A DNA stretch of 18,127 nucleotides. Source: JAVBOF01 sp031550915. Lineage in GTDB: Bacteria; Bacillota; Clostridia; Christensenellales; MGBC116941. Positions 6,659 to 13,957 of this stretch are shown here, piece after piece. The stretch is taken from the NCBI GenBank assembly GCA_031550915.1, contig JAVBOF010000090.1:1-18127 (forward strand), given 5' to 3'. Position numbers and translations under genes: made by a program. The notes below the pieces were generated by a model. That model saw only the letters and a list, made by a program, of their open reading frames with translations, searched no databases and was not told the origin of the DNA. The stretch's first letter is position 1. The number at the start of each line of letters is the position of its first letter.

Positions 6659-7831
6659 TTGAAAGCCAAACGTGGTATAATCGTTGAAACAAACGGAAAA
6701 AACAGCTATATTTTAGACGAAGCCGGTGTTTTGCATGAAAGGCTTTTTTCTGATGAACACATGCTGGGCGATATTGTCCCATTAGATCATACAAAGCGGA
6801 ACTACCGGCAGAATATGAGGCTGCTTTACGTTGCGGCGGCTATTCTAGTATTAATTATCGTGCCGCTTTTTGTGTTTGCTCCCTTTGGCAGCGGAGAACC
6901 GGTATCATACGCAAGTATAGATATCAACCCCAGCATTGTCCTGAATATGGATAACCGTGATACTGTCCTCTCCTACAAATGCTTTAACGATGAGGCTATA
7001 CAATTGGTCGAAGGCCTTGATCTGCAAAAAGCCAGTTTGCAGCAAGCTCTGACGTCTATCCTGACAAATGCCAAGAAGCAGGGGTATCTTGATAGCACAG
7101 GTTCCGCAAACGTATATATCGCCATAGCTTCAAGTAAAGCGGAAAAACTTAGCGGATTGAATTCGTTGGTAAAAGCCTCTTTCAAAGATTGTTCGATACC
7201 TGATAGCCGGTTTACAGTTGAATCCATCTCAGTAGACCAATGCAAAAGAGCTTCAAAAATTGGTGTTTCGCCCGGGAAGCTAGCTTTAGCGGAAAAAATA
7301 TCTAAAACGGATAAGGATTCCAGTATTAACGATCTGTTGAAACAGAATGTCAATGAGTTTGGCAAGGATACCAACATCCAAAAACAAACAGAAAGCGCAA
7401 CCGCCCCCGCTGATAAAATAACCACGCAGCCAACCGTAAAGACTTCAATACCTTCGGATCTGGCGAGGCCAAAGGCAACACCTCCAGTACGGTCAAGTAA
7501 AACGGAAAGTATAGCTACAGCCAAACCAGAAGCGACTAGGAAGCCTAAAAAGACATCTGAACCAGATAAGAACGTCTTTGAAGATGGTATTGGTGAATTA
7601 AGTAATGATGTAGTAATTGAAGAAACAATCGAACCAACACAAACTCAGCCGGTGCAAACCGCGGGCAATCCTACGCCCCAGCCCACAGAAAGCGGTTCAC
7701 CTATTCCAACACCGACCATAACTTCTATCCCTACTACTATTCCAAGTATAATATCCACCCCCGAACCCACAAATGGCCCAAAAAAGACTCCGAGACCGTG
7801 GTGGATTATTTGGCAGGAATGGTTGAATTAA
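6659..7831 (+). CDS. rsgI: RsgI-family membrane-bound anti-sigma-I factor
   Basis: About 390 residues. The N-terminal cytoplasmic anti-sigma domain begins KAKRGIIVETNGKNSYILDE, as in RsgI. One transmembrane helix follows (about 56-76), then the conserved extracytoplasmic domain with SIDINPSI, an E-G-L-D-L segment and a GVSPGKLALAEKI end (to about 220). Asn90-Pro91 in DINPS matches the place where RsgI proteins are known to self-cleave during signalling. The remainder is a Pro/Thr/Ser-rich stalk ending in PRPWWIIWQEWLN; no carbohydrate-binding or enzyme module is visible. Start choice: TTG at 6659 has AAAGGGG upstream and gives the family N-terminus. The in-frame ATG at 6638 has no ribosome site and lies only about 8 bases past the predicted transcription start. 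It precedes sigI by 79 bases in the same operon and should hold SigI at the membrane until signalled. Confidence 0.88.
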   Translation: MKAKRGIIVETNGKNSYILDEAGVLHERLFSDEHMLGDIVPLDHTKRNYRQNMRLLYVAAAILVLIIVPLFVFAPFGSGEPVSYASIDINPSIVLNMDNRDTVLSYKCFNDEAIQLVEGLDLQKASLQQALTSILTNAKKQGYLDSTGSANVYIAIASSKAEKLSGLNSLVKASFKDCSIPDSRFTVESISVDQCKRASKIGVSPGKLALAEKISKTDKDSSINDLLKQNVNEFGKDTNIQKQTESATAPADKITTQPTVKTSIPSDLARPKATPPVRSSKTESIATAKPEATRKPKKTSEPDKNVFEDGIGELSNDVVIEETIEPTQTQPVQTAGNPTPQPTESGSPIPTPTITSIPTTIPSIISTPEPTNGPKKTPRPWWIIWQEWLN

Positions 7832-7910
7832 AACGGCGCCTTTTGCGCAAGTAGCTAGGTGATGGAGAATATCTAAAAGTTGGGATCCGGGCACCGACCG
7901 GAGTCTGGAT

Positions 7911-8567
7911 ATGCGAGTTGAATCAAGCAAAAATTCTAAAGAGGAAGTAAACCTCTTATTGGAGGAATACAGACCTTTTATTTTGGCATGTCTTTCAAGA
8001 GCAGAGGGCGGTTATATCGACCAATCAGATGAGAGATTTTCTGTTGGTCTTAACGCGTTTTACGAAGCCATAAACTCCTATAAATACGAAAAAGGGCATT
8101 TTCTGCCGTTTTGTGAAAAAATCATTGGCCGTCGTTTGATAGATTACAATAGAAAGAGGACCTCTCTGGAAAAAAACGTAATATCCTTCGAAAACCATTA
8201 TTCCACGAACTCCGAGGAATATATCGATCCATATGAAGCTTTGGACAGAAATATGGATATAAAAAGCGAAGTTATAGCGTTGCAGTCTTTAATGAAGGAA
8301 TGGGGACTTACTTTCGAATCTATATATAAAAACTCACCGCGTCAGGACAAGCTTAAGGAACAGTATAAAGAAATAGTCCGGGAAATATATAAGCACGATG
8401 ATATCGTCGCGGCAGTCATGGCAAAGAGATATCTGCCCACAAAGAGAGTATCCGATATCACCGGCTTCCATATAAAAAAAATCGAACGTTCTAGGGATAT
8501 GGTCATACTTATGCTTCTTATCCTCAATAATGACTTGAAAAATATTGCTGAATTTATTGGAATCTGA
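7911..8567 (+). CDS. sigI: RNA polymerase sigma factor SigI
   Basis: A 218-residue sigma-70-type factor of the SigI group. Region 2 is recognisable in LLLEEYRPFILACLSR, DERFSVGLNAFYEAINSY (core binding), then GHFLPFCEKIIGRRLIDYNRK (-10 recognition), roughly residues 15-85. The linker and the C-terminal part (about 130-218), with VAAVMAKRYLPTKRVSDITGFHIKKIERSRDM, form a SigI-type helix-turn-helix for -35 recognition. In Firmicutes SigI governs heat-stress and cell-wall genes or, in C. thermocellum, polysaccharide-degradation genes, under RsgI control. The ATG has GGAG seven bases upstream. It is second in the operon after rsgI, the reverse of the usual sigI-rsgI order, and is followed by a strong terminator. 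Regulon members in this window: only its own promoter is apparent. Confidence 0.9.
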   Translation: MRVESSKNSKEEVNLLLEEYRPFILACLSRAEGGYIDQSDERFSVGLNAFYEAINSYKYEKGHFLPFCEKIIGRRLIDYNRKRTSLEKNVISFENHYSTNSEEYIDPYEALDRNMDIKSEVIALQSLMKEWGLTFESIYKNSPRQDKLKEQYKEIVREIYKHDDIVAAVMAKRYLPTKRVSDITGFHIKKIERSRDMVILMLLILNNDLKNIAEFIGI

Positions 8568-8736
8568 ACCGATTCCCTCAATTTCATTTTATACCTTTCG
8601 AATTATATATCGAAGCAAACAAACGCATTATTCACACTTCAAAGACCGAAGACTGGTATTCTAATGCTTTACTACTGCATGCCTTATGAAATACTTTTTT
8701 CATCATCCATTATGATATTTTTTGAAGACAAAAGGC

Positions 8737-8775
8737 AGATGATGCGATATCAAATGATATCGCATCATCTTTTTA
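8737..8775 (+). terminator. Terminator of the rsgI-sigI operon
   Basis: AGATGATGCGATATCA and its exact complement form a 16-bp perfect inverted repeat (8737-8770), followed by TTTT. It lies about 170 bases past the sigI stop. The 350-base gap between sigI and the next gene otherwise holds only AT-rich sequence and the promoter at 8843-8871. Confidence 0.85.
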
Positions 8776-8842
8776 TAAAAAAGCCGCTTTCCTGTTTTTA
8801 TCCATAAATTGTGTCAATCTGTTTCTTTTTTACAAAATATGA

Positions 8843-8871
8843 TTTTCTATTACGATCACGCATGTTATAAT
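8843..8871 (+). promoter_or_regulatory. Extended -10 promoter for the VOC protein gene
   Basis: TGT directly precedes a perfect TATAAT (8866-8871). The sequence at the -35 position, TTTTCT, is weak, as is common with extended -10 promoters. The predicted leader of about 40 nt carries GGAAGG. Confidence 0.45.
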
Positions 8872-8918
8872 TGTTCATAAATTATTTCCTAAATAATATT
8901 TGGAAGGATGTATTATTT

Positions 8919-9335
8919 ATGATAAGCGGTTATTTGATGTTTAAAGGTAATTGTGAAGAAGCGTTGCGCACTTATGCCGACGCATTTAACGCGCAGGTCA
9001 TTGAAGTAAGCACCTACGGCGATATGCCTTCAACACCGGAATTTCAGATCCCGGATGATGAAAGAGATATGATATTGCATGCTAAGATCCTTATCGAAGG
9101 GGCTGAGTTGATGTGTGCAGATAGCGCCGAAGGCCGTTCTAGCGGAAGCAATATGTTTGTAACGATAACCAACGAGGATGAGGAATTCATTAAAAGGGCA
9201 TGGAATATATTGAAACAGGATGCCGAGATCTACATGGATCTTGCGCCCACTTTTTTTGCAAAACTGCACGGCTCTCTTAAAGACAGATTTGATATAAACT
9301 GGATGTTTACAGCCTCCAATACCGGACCGGTGTGA
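8919..9335 (+). CDS. VOC superfamily protein, PhnB-like
   Basis: A 138-residue protein of the vicinal-oxygen-chelate (glyoxalase/dioxygenase) fold. It starts MISGYLMFKGNCEEALRTYADAF, the typical opening of PhnB-like proteins. It continues with HAKILIEGAELMCADS and a second beta-alpha unit, VTITNEDEEFIKRAWNIL, ending FDINWMFTAS. Members of this group are mostly uncharacterised; some VOC proteins bind metals or confer drug resistance, but no function can be assigned here. Start choice: ATG at 8919 has GGAAGG 11 bases upstream and gives the family N-terminus, whereas the in-frame ATG at 8871 overlaps the -10 box. It stands alone between a terminator and the HD-GYP gene, which begins 99 bases later in the same direction. 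Confidence 0.8.
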   Translation: MISGYLMFKGNCEEALRTYADAFNAQVIEVSTYGDMPSTPEFQIPDDERDMILHAKILIEGAELMCADSAEGRSSGSNMFVTITNEDEEFIKRAWNILKQDAEIYMDLAPTFFAKLHGSLKDRFDINWMFTASNTGPV

Positions 9336-9434
9336 TATCTTGTTTTGAGATAAAGTGAGCGATATAAAAAACAGTAATAATGGCAAATTAATCGTTATAC
9401 AAATTTTCATACGAACTAAAAGAGGAATAGCCAT

Positions 9435-11048
9435 ATGATAAAAGATATTGTGGGGAAAAACCTTTCCAGGGAGCTCGTCCGTACCCTTATAGACAATACG
9501 CCCGTGGCTTATATAATATTGGACGACCAATACCGTATACATTATATCAACCAAAATTTTCTGGATCTAAGGATGCTCGATAAGGATAAAACCATCGGTG
9601 AAGTATGCTATAACATATCCAACGCAGGTATTCATTGCCGTCAATGTGCCGTAGAAAAAGCATTGAAAACCAATGAAAAAGCATTCCTTTCGCGTAAGGA
9701 TACCATGCCGAACGGGATGGTGCGTTTTATCGACGATTACGCTATCCCTCTCAGCAGTGAAGGCGATGAATCTCGCTTTATTCTGGAAATAATGGTAAAC
9801 CGGACAATTGAAATGCAAGCCAGGGAGCGGAGGGACGCAAGCTACGAGGAGATGGTCTCTATTCTTTCTACACTGCTCGTAGCCAAGGATGCCTATACGG
9901 CGACACATTCAACAAGCGTTAGGGACATTGCCGTGCGTTTGGCTTATGCATTGGGACTGGAGCCCCGCGATGTTTTCGATATATCCATTGCCGCCAGCCT
10001 TCATGATATCGGCAAGGTCCGTATTCCAGATTCGATAATCAATAAACCGGACAAGCTTACGGACGAAGAGTTTGCGATGATAAAAAAGCATCCTATGAAC
10101 TCCTATGATATGCTAAGGGATCTATCCAGCTTTGGCAATGTAAAAAACATTGTCCGCCAGCACCATGAGCGAGTAGACGGCAGGGGTTATCCGGATGGTA
10201 TTACATCCGGTAGCATATCGCTTGGTGCGAAGATAGTGGCCGTTGCAGATACATATGACGCCATAACTTCCACTCGTTCCTACCGCAATGCCCTAACGCA
10301 TGAATTTGCGTTGGAAGAGATAGAAAGGGCCGCCGGGTCTCAGCTGGATGAAGATGTCGTAAAAGCTTTTTTGCAAATGGACTTTTCGGGCGATATCAAT
10401 GACGCTCACATCATGGATAAGGATGCAAAGCCTGTCGAAAGAATACTTGAGCAACAAAGCGTTACTTCGGATTTGACCCAGATAAAAAAGAGCGAATTCA
10501 GGCGAATTCTTAACGAAGATAAATTCCTGAATGAAATATTCGAAAGTACGCCTTGCGGATACGTGCTTATGGATACAAACCGCAAAGTATATTTTGCCAG
10601 CAAATATTTCCTTAATTACATGGGTTTGAAGGAAGAAGACGTTATCGATAAAGTCTGTTACGAAGCCGGCGGGATCGGCAATTCGCCTTGCCAACCCTGT
10701 GCAATAGAGCAGGCAATCGAGAGCGGTAAAGTAGAATATATGCGTCAGGAGCAGTATACGAACAACGGCAGGAAGATATTCGATCTGTTCGGTATGCCTC
10801 TCAAGAACAAGGACGGAAGCGTCTCCTATGTTATCGAGGTCATAATAGACCGTACGGAGGAGATACAGATGGAACGTAAGCGGGCGAGGGATTTTAACAC
10901 ATTGATAGAAATACTTACCGAGCTTTTGGAAAATCAGGAAAAGGCAGACGATGAAAAGGATATCTCGGAAAACATCATATCTCTCAGGGAACGCCTGAAC
11001 GAATTGCTGCTGGACAACCGCGCTCAGGACGGCGCGTCCTTTACGTGA
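9435..11048 (+). CDS. PAS-HD-GYP-PAS protein, probable cyclic-di-GMP phosphodiesterase
   Basis: A 537-residue soluble protein. The first PAS domain spans about 10-125. A complete HD-GYP domain follows (about 135-325), with H158, HD at 190-191 in SLHDIGK, H219, the HH pair 243-244 and DGRGYP (248-253). A second PAS domain spans about 365-475, and a charged, coiled-coil-like tail ends the protein. HD-GYP enzymes hydrolyse c-di-GMP (some cGAMP) using a two- or three-metal site, and all key ligands are present. Each PAS domain carries the same cysteine pattern: VCY followed by C-x-x-C-A (C58, C68, C71; C408, C419, C422). These could hold a metal or sense redox state. There is no transmembrane segment, so signals are cytosolic. 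The ATG has AGAGGAA upstream; the next gene starts four bases after the stop. Confidence 0.9.
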   Translation: MIKDIVGKNLSRELVRTLIDNTPVAYIILDDQYRIHYINQNFLDLRMLDKDKTIGEVCYNISNAGIHCRQCAVEKALKTNEKAFLSRKDTMPNGMVRFIDDYAIPLSSEGDESRFILEIMVNRTIEMQARERRDASYEEMVSILSTLLVAKDAYTATHSTSVRDIAVRLAYALGLEPRDVFDISIAASLHDIGKVRIPDSIINKPDKLTDEEFAMIKKHPMNSYDMLRDLSSFGNVKNIVRQHHERVDGRGYPDGITSGSISLGAKIVAVADTYDAITSTRSYRNALTHEFALEEIERAAGSQLDEDVVKAFLQMDFSGDINDAHIMDKDAKPVERILEQQSVTSDLTQIKKSEFRRILNEDKFLNEIFESTPCGYVLMDTNRKVYFASKYFLNYMGLKEEDVIDKVCYEAGGIGNSPCQPCAIEQAIESGKVEYMRQEQYTNNGRKIFDLFGMPLKNKDGSVSYVIEVIIDRTEEIQMERKRARDFNTLIEILTELLENQEKADDEKDISENIISLRERLNELLLDNRAQDGASFT

Positions 11049-11052
11049 TGCT

Positions 11053-11319
11053 ATGAATGATAAGATTTATTCATTTGATGCGATACTTAAAAAAGTTCCG
11101 GATATCGATGGCGCTTACGTCGAAATACCATTTGACGTAAACTCTGAATTTGGCAAAGGACGGGTTCCTGTGCACGCTACTTTTGACGGTGAGCCATATG
11201 ACGGCAGCCTTGTGAGAATGGGCACGCCTTGCCATATCTTGGGGGTAAGAAAAGATATCCGTGCAAAGATAGGCAAGCAGCCCGGCGATACGGTATTCGT
11301 TACCGTAAAGGAACGCTGA
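11053..11319 (+). CDS. DUF1905 domain protein
   Basis: An 88-residue, mostly beta protein comprising a single DUF1905 domain. It begins YSFDAILKKVPDIDGAYVEIPFDV, continues through GKGRVPVHATFDG, and ends with LGVRKDIRAKIGKQPGDTVFVTV. The domain resembles a small beta-barrel of unknown biochemical role and is sometimes fused to YdeI-type domains; here it stands alone and is of normal length. Its ATG lies four bases past the HD-GYP stop codon with no strong ribosome site of its own, so translation is probably coupled to that gene. Downstream, 11320-11581 shows no gene, terminator or convincing promoter. Confidence 0.85.
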   Translation: MNDKIYSFDAILKKVPDIDGAYVEIPFDVNSEFGKGRVPVHATFDGEPYDGSLVRMGTPCHILGVRKDIRAKIGKQPGDTVFVTVKER

Positions 11320-11581
11320 AAGACTCGTCCCGGTATGCGCAAAGCCGACAACAATAATTGCAGAATATTGTGATCCTTCTAAAAACATTTGGCAGGGCTT
11401 CAGCGGAGCGTCGGTCTCGGCGATAATAAAAAGCCTCGTATTTATATTATTCTAGATATTTGTGCGCGATTTAATAATCGTTCGGCAATCTTTGCATTGA
11501 CGCAGGTGAAAGTCAAAAAATCTTGCCGTTTCCGAATTATAAATGCATAATATGTGTATAACAGCAAACGGGGTGTATGTT

Positions 11582-12640
11582 TTGCCGCTAAAGACGGTAG
11601 CTTTTAACGAGGACAGCAGCGCTGTCATTATAATAGACCAAACGCTTTTACCCTCAGAGCTTATCTATATACAACTGCGAAAACCTGATGAGCTTTTCCA
11701 TGCGATCAAAACCCTGCAGGTGCGCGGAGCGCCGGCAATAGGGGTGTTCGCGGCCCTGGGCATTTATGTTGCAGTCAGGAATGCCAGATCAAAGGATGAT
11801 CTGCTTTCATCTTTCAATAAAACAAAGGAGCTGCTTTTATCCGCCCGCCCGACAGCGGTAAACCTTTCTTGGGCTTTGGGAAAGATGCACACTTGCCTGC
11901 TGAAAAATATCGATTCCTCTCTGGATGCCACCCTCAATGCACTATACAGTGAAGCCGTACGTATCATGGATGAGGATATCGCCTCCTGTAGAGCAATCGG
12001 TTTAAACGGTGCGCAGTTTCTTAAAGACGGCGATTCTGTCCTTACGCACTGTAATGCCGGATGTCTTGCCACTGCTATGTACGGCACTGCTCTATCTCCG
12101 ATATATACTGCCGCAAAGCAAGGAAAGCATATACACGTTTATGCAGATGAAACAAGGCCTTTGCTGCAAGGCGCTCGCCTTACGGCTTTCGAACTGCAGT
12201 CGGCAGGCATAGAGACCACGCTTATATGCGATAATATGGCCTCCGATATTATGAGCAGAAAGCTGATAAATGCGGTATTTGTTGGGTGTGACCGCGTCGC
12301 GGGAAATGGCGATACCGCAAACAAGATAGGAACATCTGGCTTGGCCGTGCTTGCAAAGTACTATGGCATACCGTTCTACGTATGCGGCCCGGTATCTTCA
12401 ATAGATACCGGTATCAAAGACGGTAGCGAAATAGACATCGAGCATCGCGACCCAGGCGAGATAACCGGGCTTTGGTATTCGCGGCCTATGGCTCCCGACG
12501 GAATAAAAGTATATAATCCAGCATTTGATGTTACGGATAACGCTTTGATAACTGCGATAATAACGGACAGAGGACTGGCTTTCCCGCCTTTCCGCCAATC
12601 TATACATGATATTATTGCCGGTGGTGAATTCGATGCATAG
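11582..12640 (+). CDS. mtnA: S-methyl-5-thioribose-1-phosphate isomerase
   Basis: A 352-residue aldose-ketose isomerase of the eIF2B-like MtnA family (B. subtilis MtnA is about the same length). It converts 5-methylthioribose-1-phosphate to 5-methylthioribulose-1-phosphate, and some homologues also take the 5-deoxyribose analogue. Motifs: DQTLLP near the N-terminus, VRGAPAIG (about 47-54), THCNAGCLAT with catalytic Cys157, YADETRPLLQGARLTAFEL, VGCDRVAGNGDTANKIGT with catalytic Asp237, and IEHRDPGEITG. Start choice: TTG at 11582 has GGGGTG six bases upstream and gives the normal family N-terminus; upstream in-frame ATGs at 11543 and 11552 lack a ribosome site. Its last codons overlap the start of a class II aldolase by 8 bases. 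No mtnB, mtnW, mtnX or mtnD genes of the universal methionine salvage pathway accompany it, which points to the DHAP shunt instead. Confidence 0.93.
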   Translation: MPLKTVAFNEDSSAVIIIDQTLLPSELIYIQLRKPDELFHAIKTLQVRGAPAIGVFAALGIYVAVRNARSKDDLLSSFNKTKELLLSARPTAVNLSWALGKMHTCLLKNIDSSLDATLNALYSEAVRIMDEDIASCRAIGLNGAQFLKDGDSVLTHCNAGCLATAMYGTALSPIYTAAKQGKHIHVYADETRPLLQGARLTAFELQSAGIETTLICDNMASDIMSRKLINAVFVGCDRVAGNGDTANKIGTSGLAVLAKYYGIPFYVCGPVSSIDTGIKDGSEIDIEHRDPGEITGLWYSRPMAPDGIKVYNPAFDVTDNALITAIITDRGLAFPPFRQSIHDIIAGGEFDA

Positions 12641-13310
12641 CGGATATATGGATGAAAACAAAGCCAGAAAGGCTATAGTGGATATAGGGCGCCGGATGTA
12701 TCTCAAGAATATGGTAGTGGCATATGATGGGAATATATCCGTACGCATTTCAGAAGACCTAATTGTTTTGACCCCCTCCGGCGTTTCAAAGGGGTTTATG
12801 GATGAGAGCATGCTCACCGTTGTGGATCTGGACGGAAAGCTGGTCAAAGGGGATCTTGCTCCGTCATCTGAGATGAAGATGCATTTGCTTCTGTATCAAA
12901 AAAGGCCCGGGGTACATTGTGTATGCCACGCACATCCGGTTTTTGCAAGTAGCTTTGCTGCAGCCGGTATAGCGCTGGATGAACCCTATCTCGCCGAAGC
13001 CGTGGTCTCCCTTGGCGAAGTTAAAGTGACTGAATATGCGGATCCGGGCTCAGAAGATGTGCCAAAATCCATCGAACCGTTTATACTTGATTATAACGCC
13101 TTGCTGCTGAAAAACCATGGCGCTTTGACATGGGGCCGATCTCCAACAGAGGCATATAACCGCATGGAGACGCTCGAACAATATGCACAGATAACGCTAA
13201 ATATAAAAAGCCTGCATCCGGAAAACAGCAGGCTTTCAAGGCCCCAAATAGACTTGCTTTTGAAATCGAGAAATAAACGAGGAATCGATTCTGGCGGATA
13301 CCTGCAGTAA
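12633..13310 (+). CDS. Class II (fuculose-phosphate-type) aldolase, probable DHAP-shunt aldolase
   Basis: A 225-residue Zn-dependent class II aldolase/adducin-family protein. The full active-site set is present: GNIS (33-36), TPSG (47-50), SSE with the catalytic Glu80, HAHP with Zn ligands H99 and H101, and NHG with H162 as the third Zn ligand. Relatives cleave L-fuculose-1-phosphate, L-ribulose-phosphate or, in the DHAP shunt, 5-methylthioribulose-1-phosphate or 5-deoxyribulose-1-phosphate, giving DHAP and 2-methylthioacetaldehyde or acetaldehyde. The overlap with mtnA makes the last role the best guess. MtnB dehydratases share this fold and are the main alternative. Start choice: ATG at 12633 is preceded by GGTGGT seven bases upstream; the in-frame ATG at 12606 has no such site. 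It ends five bases before the stop of the opposing P-II gene. Confidence 0.88.
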   Translation: MHSGYMDENKARKAIVDIGRRMYLKNMVVAYDGNISVRISEDLIVLTPSGVSKGFMDESMLTVVDLDGKLVKGDLAPSSEMKMHLLLYQKRPGVHCVCHAHPVFASSFAAAGIALDEPYLAEAVVSLGEVKVTEYADPGSEDVPKSIEPFILDYNALLLKNHGALTWGRSPTEAYNRMETLEQYAQITLNIKSLHPENSRLSRPQIDLLLKSRNKRGIDSGGYLQ

Positions 13311-13315
13311 CCCGA

Positions 13316-13957
13316 TTAATATATCCCGCGCACCTCACTTAAAGGAACCACGAATAGTATCCCTTTGTTTGGCTCATCAATATGCATATCCCTGCATATT
13401 GCTTCCGTTATCTGCGCTGTGATATCTTCGAGGCATAGGATAAGCGCTATTTCTTTTTCCGGCTCTATCTGCATATGGAAAACAGTTTCAATTTGCTCTG
13501 CTCCGGCGCCCCTTCCGTGTATTATAGTGCCTCCACGGGCGCCTGCTTTAGATGCCGATTCTACAACATCTTCAGCTAAACCTCTGTCTACAACCGTAAA
13601 AATCGCGTTATACACCGGCTTTTCCACCACCTTTATATTTTCCGAATCGTCTGAAATATCAACGCCAAAAACCGATGACAATGCGAACGAAAATACTATG
13701 CCATGGTTCTTCTTATAAAACGTCATCTTGTCATACAGGTCTTCCATGACCGCATCCGCTAAGGCCGAAGATGCAAGCATTATAACGATCTCTTTCTCTA
13801 CCTCGTTTAGGTCTAATAGCTCCAGCATCTTGCTTTTCACTGTGCCCAGGCCTATACAGATAGTTCCCATTTTAACGCCATGATCTATGGCGCGCCTCAG
13901 GACTTTGGATCCCTTTCCGCATTCAACGATACAAATAACAGCCTGTAAATTAAACAT
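13316..13957 (-). CDS. Tandem two-domain P-II-like regulatory protein
   Basis: A 213-residue protein made of two P-II-like (GlnB/GlnK fold) domains, about 1-100 and 116-213, each of ordinary P-II size. The second is the better preserved: GARGGTIIHGRGAG (139-152), EIALIL and KGILFVVPLSEVRGI match the beta strands and nucleotide-binding loop of P-II proteins. The first keeps the framework (HGVKMGTICIGLGTV, then KEIVIML, then HGIVFSFALSSVFG) but has lost the GRG motif. The T-loop segment between the GRG motif and EKEIALI is short, without the usual uridylylated Tyr. P-II proteins bind ATP/ADP and effectors and gate transporters directly. Start choice: ATG at 13957 overlaps the stop of the upstream DUF1538 gene by 8 bases, has GGCGG upstream and aligns with domain 2; the ATG at 13981 is an alternative. 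Confidence 0.82.
   Translation of the reverse strand: MFNLQAVICIVECGKGSKVLRRAIDHGVKMGTICIGLGTVKSKMLELLDLNEVEKEIVIMLASSALADAVMEDLYDKMTFYKKNHGIVFSFALSSVFGVDISDDSENIKVVEKPVYNAIFTVVDRGLAEDVVESASKAGARGGTIIHGRGAGAEQIETVFHMQIEPEKEIALILCLEDITAQITEAICRDMHIDEPNKGILFVVPLSEVRGIY

Noticed and set aside
6973..7524. A 183-codon open frame antisense to rsgI
   Set aside because: No recognisable domain and no promoter or ribosome site; the sense strand encodes the conserved RsgI domains.
9030..9554. A 174-codon open frame antisense to the VOC and HD-GYP genes
   Set aside because: It runs across two recognised genes and their spacer, with no homology or initiation signals.
11320..11581. Possible promoter, leader RNA or small gene before mtnA
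   Set aside because: TTGACG near 11500 has no matching -10 element at 16-18 nt, and no hairpin with T-run or plausible small frame was found.
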